Shown here piece by piece: positions 60,323 through 64,000 of a stretch of 64,000 nt of DNA. Position numbers and translations under genes: made by a program. Numbering within the stretch: the first letter of the stretch is position 1; each line of letters opens with the position of its first letter. The DNA is from Paenibacillus_F sp047238265 (GTDB lineage: Bacteria; Bacillota; Bacilli; Paenibacillales; NBRC-103111), in the NCBI RefSeq assembly GCF_047238265.1, contig NZ_JBDFMM010000001.1, forward strand, positions 682,001-746,000, read 5' to 3'. The notes beneath the pieces were generated by a model. That model had not been told where the DNA came from. It saw nothing but the letters and a program-made list of their open reading frames with translations, and searched no databases.

Positions 60323-60669
60323 GATGATGCCTCCTTCCCTGATAGTTAACGTTAGCGGTAGTGTACCTGTTATTTCTTAACGAGAACGAGTGCTAATTCT
60401 TAAGAAAGGTTTAATTTTTCATGGAATTTATTCATTTCTTATTATGACGAGGAATTCCCCCGGGCACCTTCAGTATAAAAGTATTTTGTTAGCGCAGTAT
60501 CAACGGAGGTGCTGCCGGATATTTACAAGTTATTAACCGGGTTATGATTTTTCAAAGCTTTCTCGTTAACAATCGCCCTATACAATCGAGATGAGAAACT
60601 CCTCCGGAGCGCAGTGTCCTGCGGCTTCCGGGGGAATTCATCCGAGCTGTGAAAACGGAGGGCTGTCTG
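60323..60669. other. intergenic stretch between PAP2 and the GT4 gene
   Basis: About 345 bases without a gene. It contains a TTTCTTAA / TTAAGAAA pair (60373-60380 and 60400-60407) around a 19-base loop, and AT-rich sequence near 60470-60590 from which both divergent genes are probably transcribed. No single promoter stands out. Confidence 0.4.
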
Positions 60670-61843
60670 ATGAGAGTCGCGTTGTTTACGGATACGTTTC
60701 TTCCCGATGTGAACGGTGCCGCCAAAACGCTGGGGCGCTGGGTCCGTTACCTGGAATCGCGCGGGGCGGCGTGCCGCGTGTTTGCGCCCGAGTCCGGGGA
60801 AGGGGGCGTCCCGGGCATCCGGAGTGTGGAACGATTTTACAGTATTCCGTTCTCATTGTATCCGGATTGCAGAATGGCGATACCCAATCCCCTGCTGGTC
60901 CGCAGGATGCTCAAGGAATTCCGGCCGACCCTCATCCATCTGGCGACGCCGTTTAACCTGGGCCTGACCGGTCTCCATTACGGCAAAAAACACCGGATCC
61001 CCCTAGTCGCCTCCTACCACACGCATTTCGACCAGTATTTGGCGCATTACCGCCTCCAATGGATGGAGCCGATGCTCTGGAAATATCTGCTTTGGTTTCA
61101 CCAAAACTGTGTAAAGATATATGTACCCTCTCCCTCAACCGGTAACTTACTTCATACAAAAGGGCTGACAGGTATCGAATTATGGGGGCGGGGCATCGAT
61201 ACGGTCCAGTTCCGCCCTCATACGGATAGGCGAAAAGTTTTGCACAAGCACAACCTTTTGCCCGGCAAATTCGTATTACTTTATGTAGGACGCCTCGCGC
61301 CCGAAAAAGGTTTGGATACGCTGGTCCGCGCCTTCGCGAATCTTCCGGAAGCTTTGCGCGCGCAGTGCGCGCTGATTCTTGCGGGAGACGGCCCCATGCG
61401 CGCGGAGCTGGAGAAGCGGCTGGCCCCGTACCCGGACGTCCGCTTTTGCGGCTTCGTGGAGGGCAAAGAGACTGGCGGAGCTTTACGCGGCAGCCGACGT
61501 ATTCGTGTTCCCGTCCGCTTCGGAAACGTTCGGCAACGTGGTGCTTGAAGCAATGGCATCGGGAACGGCCGTCGTCGGAGTGAACGCGGGCGGAGTGGCC
61601 GATAACGTCAGGCATGGGTATACCGGCCTGCTTTGTCCGCCCGACGACGCGTCCGCCTTGTCCGCGGCGGTGCAACAACTATACGAAGCCCCCGAACTCC
61701 GTCGAAAACTGGCGTTCGAGGGCCGGTCGCACGCGCTTACCAGGAGTTGGGACTCAATTTTCGAAACACTCTACGAAAGTTATAGAGAGGCGGCGGGAGA
61801 TGCAGGCGGGGGAGCCCGCAGGGCGGCAGGCATCGTGAAATAG
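60670..61843 (+). pseudogene. GT4 glycosyltransferase, frameshifted
   Basis: Lipid or polysaccharide glycosyltransferase of the GT4 family. The acceptor half (MRVALFTDTFLPDVNGAAKTL, YHTHFDQYLAHYRLQWMEP, GRGIDTVQFRPH) and VLLYVGRLAPEKGLDTLV with ILAGDGPMRAELEKRLAPY run in one frame to GAG 61468-61470. Then the frame changes: LAELYAAADVFVFPSASETFGNVVLEAMASGTAVVGVNAGG lies in the +1 frame, with the EX7E motif. Deleting A61471 (GAGACTG to GAGCTG) restores about 390 residues, the usual length. ATG 60670 follows ACGGAGGGCTGTCTG. Fourth identical lesion in the window. Confidence 0.88.
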
Positions 61844-61940
61844 CGCCCCGCCGGGACAGTCCGTCCAAGTTGTTTTGCTCCTGCGGCTCGATTATAATGG
61901 AGCAGACGGCCCGCACACCGGAAAATAAAAACAAAAACGG

Positions 61941-62016
61941 GTGCGCAAATTTGAGGTTTTATAGAGGCCAAAGTCACAAAAGAGTAGAAAACCGGGGGAA
62001 GAAGCCGCAATCGCAC
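61941..62016 (+). ncRNA. possible structured RNA (nested helices), unidentified
   Basis: GTGCG (61941-61945) can pair with CGCAC (62012-62016), and inside it GGTTTT (61955-61960) with AAAACC (61988-61993), leaving a purine-rich internal sequence with GGCCAAAGTCACAAAAGAG and CCGGGGGAAGAAGCC. It looks riboswitch-like, but I could not match it to a known class. It lies upstream of the TTGACA promoter, so an earlier transcript would be needed. Confidence 0.25.
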
Positions 62017-62098
62017 ACGAGAACGAGCGCCGATTACTTTACTGGGGTCTTTTCGCGCTAAAATGTTCGAACCGACCAAATAGTCCATTAATAGGGTT

Positions 62099-62127
62099 TT
62101 GACAAAAGCATGGAAACCCGTCACAAT
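62099..62127 (+). promoter_or_regulatory. candidate promoter of the GT2 gene
   Basis: Consensus TTGACA (62099-62104), 17 bases, and CACAAT (62122-62127). Confidence 0.55.
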
Positions 62128-62135
62128 CAAGAACG

Positions 62136-62175
62136 ATTGTATTGGCTTCTACAAAAAAATGATTACATTGGCTTC
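62136..62175. repeat. two 15-bp direct repeats downstream of the promoter
   Basis: GATTGTATTGGCTTC (62136-62150) and GATTACATTGGCTTC (62161-62175) are spaced 25 bases start to start and differ at two positions. They lie just after the -10, where a tandem operator would sit. Confidence 0.55.
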
Positions 62176-62255
62176 AAGTGGAACAAAATGGGTTACATAC
62201 AAAGCGATAAATATAAAAACAGACTTTGTTGTGAACATTAAAAGGGGGGTTTAAG

Positions 62256-63485
62256 ATGCTGGATACAATTTTGCTGGTCTTGCAAATTGTATTGGTGTTA
62301 TTCGGAGCTTATCAGTTGTTTCTAACATTCTTTGGCTGGAAGCGTCCGAAAAAGAAAACGCAGCATCCGCCGCAGAAATCATTCGCAGTTCTGGTAGCGG
62401 CGCATAACGAAGAAGAAGTAGTAGGGGCCTTGCTTGAGAACTTAAAGCAGCTGGATTATCCGAAAGAGCTGTACGATGTTTTCGTCATTTGCGACAACTG
62501 TACGGACAGCACGGCCGATATTGTCCGCAGCCACGGACTGTATGCGTGCGAGCGCAACAACCCGAATCTGCGCGGCAAAGGATACGCCATCGAATGGATG
62601 CTCAAAGAACTCTGGAATCGTCCGCGCCAGTATGACGCCGTCGTGATGTTCGACGCCGACAACCTCGTCGGCCACGATTACCTGCGTCACATGAACGACG
62701 ACCTGTGCAGCGGCTCCAAAGTCATCCAGGCGTATCTGGACACCAAAAACCCGAACGATTCCTGGGTTACGGCTTCCTACGCCATTTCGTATTATTTCGC
62801 GAACCGCTTCTGGCAGGTTCCGCGTACGAATCTGGGCCTCGCCAACTATCTTGGCGGTACAGGCATGTGCTTTGAGTCGAACCTGCTGAAGCAGATCGGC
62901 TGGGGCGCGACGAGCCTCGTCGAAGACCTTGAGTTTTCGATGCGCTGCGTCAAGCTCGGCATCAAGCCGACGATGAACTATTACGCGAAAGTTTACGACG
63001 AGAAGCCGCTGACGTTCAGAGCGTCCGTCAAACAGCGCCTGCGCTGGATGCAGGGACACTTCGACGTCTGCCGCCGCTACCTGTTCCCGCTTCTGTGGCA
63101 GGGACTCAAGGAGCGCAGCTGGACCAAAATCGACGCCGCTTTCTATTCGGCTAACGTATATAACTATTTCTTCGGTTCCATCCTTAGCGTGGCGATCTGG
63201 ATCAAAGCCATCGTACCGGGCGGAACGGACATGAACCTGTACGAATTGGCTCCGATCGTCAACGTACTGGCCATCTCGATTTATGTGATGCTGCCGATCT
63301 CGCTGTTTATCGAGAAGGCGTCCGGCAAAACGTACAAGTACCTTATCGCGTATCCGATCTTCATGCTGTCCTGGTGGCCGATTACCGTATACGCGTTCTT
63401 CACGCAGAACAACAAGCAGTGGAGCCATACGAAGCATACGCGTGTTATCCGCTTGGAAGAAGTGCAGAGCAAGCAGGTCAGCTGA
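62256..63485 (+). CDS. processive GT2 glycosyltransferase (membrane)
   Basis: A 409-residue enzyme. A leading helix (TILLVLQIVLVLFGAYQLFLTFF), then a GT-A domain with VLVAAHNEEEVVGALLENLKQ, VICDNCTDSTADIV, VVMFDADNLVGHDYL and LGGTGMCFESNLL, VEDLEFSMRCVKLG and the processive QRLRWMQGH (Q/RxxRW) motif; three further membrane helices follow from about residue 300. This is the architecture of cellulose-synthase and hyaluronan-synthase relatives. Substrate not predictable. AAAGGGGGGTTTAAG precedes the ATG. Confidence 0.9.
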   Translation: MLDTILLVLQIVLVLFGAYQLFLTFFGWKRPKKKTQHPPQKSFAVLVAAHNEEEVVGALLENLKQLDYPKELYDVFVICDNCTDSTADIVRSHGLYACERNNPNLRGKGYAIEWMLKELWNRPRQYDAVVMFDADNLVGHDYLRHMNDDLCSGSKVIQAYLDTKNPNDSWVTASYAISYYFANRFWQVPRTNLGLANYLGGTGMCFESNLLKQIGWGATSLVEDLEFSMRCVKLGIKPTMNYYAKVYDEKPLTFRASVKQRLRWMQGHFDVCRRYLFPLLWQGLKERSWTKIDAAFYSANVYNYFFGSILSVAIWIKAIVPGGTDMNLYELAPIVNVLAISIYVMLPISLFIEKASGKTYKYLIAYPIFMLSWWPITVYAFFTQNNKQWSHTKHTRVIRLEEVQSKQVS

Positions 63486-63514
63486 CTTTTACCGGAAAGT
63501 TCAATAGAATCGGG

Positions 63515-63543
63515 TTGACTTGTCTTCTCCGGTATGATAAAGT
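63515..63543 (+). promoter_or_regulatory. candidate infC operon promoter
   Basis: TTGACT (63515-63520), 17 bases, TAAAGT (63538-63543), about 200 bases before the infC start. Confidence 0.5.
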
Positions 63544-63574
63544 AGTACGAGTGATTGCATAACTGCATATTTTT

Positions 63575-63703
63575 GAAGAAGAGGCGCCCGCTTCTCACCT
63601 GACCGATTCCGTCGGCTGGTTACGATGAAATAACGTCAACGTTTGTTTTTGTGTAAACGAACCGTGGGGATGTGGGCTGTTAGCCTGCATCCCTTTTTTA
63701 TAT
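63575..63703 (+). ncRNA. L20-type leader of the infC operon
   Basis: The long leader before infC contains GAGGCGCCCGCTTCTCACC and GTTACGATGAAATAACG, and ends in a terminator hairpin (63667-63693 plus T-run). In Firmicutes the infC-rpmI-rplT leader is attenuated by ribosomal protein L20. The assignment follows from its position and the terminal hairpin; no covariance search was possible. Confidence 0.6.
63667..63700 (+). terminator. attenuator hairpin in the infC leader
   Basis: GGGATG pairs with CATCCC, with an inner GGC/GCC pair, followed by a run of six T, about 45 bases before the infC start. Confidence 0.7.
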
Positions 63704-63744
63704 CCTTGCAACAAGCTTGGAAACAATGGTTGGAGGTGGAGAAT

Positions 63745-64000
63745 ATTAGTAAAGATCACATGGTTAACGATGAGATTCGCGCGAAAGAAGTCCGTTTGAT
63801 CGGGCCCGACAGCGAACAGCTCGGCATTAAACCGATTCGTGAAGCGCTCCAAATGGCGGTTGACGCCAACTTGGATCTGGTGAACGTAGCGCCAACGGCC
63901 AAACCGCCGGTATGCCGCATCATGGACTATGGGAAATACCGTTACGAGATGCAGAAGAAAGAAAAAGAAGCCCGCAAGAACCAGAAAATCGTGGACATCA
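63745..64000 (+). CDS. infC: translation initiation factor IF-3 (5' part)
   Basis: The first 85 residues of IF-3: SKDHMVNDEIRAKEVRLIG, IREALQMAVDANLDLVNVAP and AKPPVCRIMDYGKYRYEMQKK are the standard N-terminal domain and linker. The reading frame begins with ATT 63745 directly after a GGAGGTGG ribosome binding site; this rare start is the classic autoregulatory feature of infC, because IF-3 discriminates against it. An in-frame ATG at 63760 is the only alternative. The gene is cut by the window end; rpmI and rplT are expected next. Confidence 0.93.
   Translation, partial: MSKDHMVNDEIRAKEVRLIGPDSEQLGIKPIREALQMAVDANLDLVNVAPTAKPPVCRIMDYGKYRYEMQKKEKEARKNQKIVDI

Larger units (their letters stand above)
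61844..62255. other. long leader region before the GT2 gene
   Basis: About 410 bases without a credible gene. It holds a possible structured RNA (61941-62016), a promoter (62099-62127) and a pair of 15-bp direct repeats (62136-62175). Confidence 0.5.

Noticed and set aside
61870..62061. 63-residue frame in the GT2 leader
   Set aside because: Basic, low-complexity, no ribosome binding site, and overlaps the possible RNA structure.

Overview
The window looks like chromosomal DNA of a spore-forming, low-to-mid GC Firmicute, most likely Paenibacillus or a close relative. The evidence is an alpha/beta-type small acid-soluble spore protein, an epsA-O-like exopolysaccharide operon, ytqA/ytqB, yneK, yfkK and ywbE homologues, a WGxxGxxG-tail protein, Gram-positive ribosome binding sites (GGAGG, some with TTG or GTG starts), and an infC gene that starts with ATT behind an L20-type leader. 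No rRNA, tRNA, CRISPR array, phage or intact insertion sequence was seen.

Region 1 (1-18400) is one long rightward exopolysaccharide locus. A nucleotidyltransferase and a PqqD-like protein at the left edge resemble the accessory genes of lasso-peptide or HPr-rel-A systems. A promoter with an inverted repeat is followed by the chain-length regulator and tyrosine kinase pair (epsA/epsB-like), a structured leader in the position of the EAR antitermination RNA, a terminator hairpin, and epsC. Then come a flippase, four glycosyltransferase or polymerase genes, UDP-glucuronate epimerase, GalE, GalU, Ugd, and epsL-epsM-epsN, ending at a strong terminator. The set predicts a polymer primed with N,N'-diacetylbacillosamine and containing uronic acids and galactose. 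The flippase/polymerase part is visibly more AT-rich than its flanks.

Region 2 (18400-36260) holds housekeeping and stress genes: yneK, nfo, purU, tkt, ppnP, a 3-hydroxyisobutyrate-type dehydrogenase, pgi, a YigZ protein, a TetR regulator, yjbQ, yfkK, a spore protein, a GtrB-like glycosyltransferase and a PerR/Fur-box-preceded catalase.

Region 3 (36270-49300) carries a large hybrid histidine kinase, the leftward queuosine precursor cluster queC-queD-queE-queF, an SDR oxidoreductase, a lipoprotein, a broken cupin gene, small conserved proteins (DUF1992, YnfA, YwbE), an RluA pseudouridine synthase and an ABC exporter.

Region 4 (49400-64000) contains a B12-binding radical SAM protein, a LacI regulator facing a Cof-type phosphatase, manA-mnmM-mnmL, trmB, a lipid-glycosylation group (UgtP-like enzyme, PAP2 phosphatase, GT4 and GT2 glycosyltransferases), and the start of infC.

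The most unusual observation is that four unrelated genes (epsC, pgi, a LacI regulator and a GT4 glycosyltransferase) are each broken by the same one-base change: an extra A turning (G/C)AGCTG into (G/C)AGACTG. Removing that A restores a full-length family member every time. This is either a systematic sequencing or assembly error at one motif, or a real motif-specific insertion or recoding phenomenon. A fifth frameshift, in the cupin gene, lies in a GA dinucleotide run and is of a different kind.
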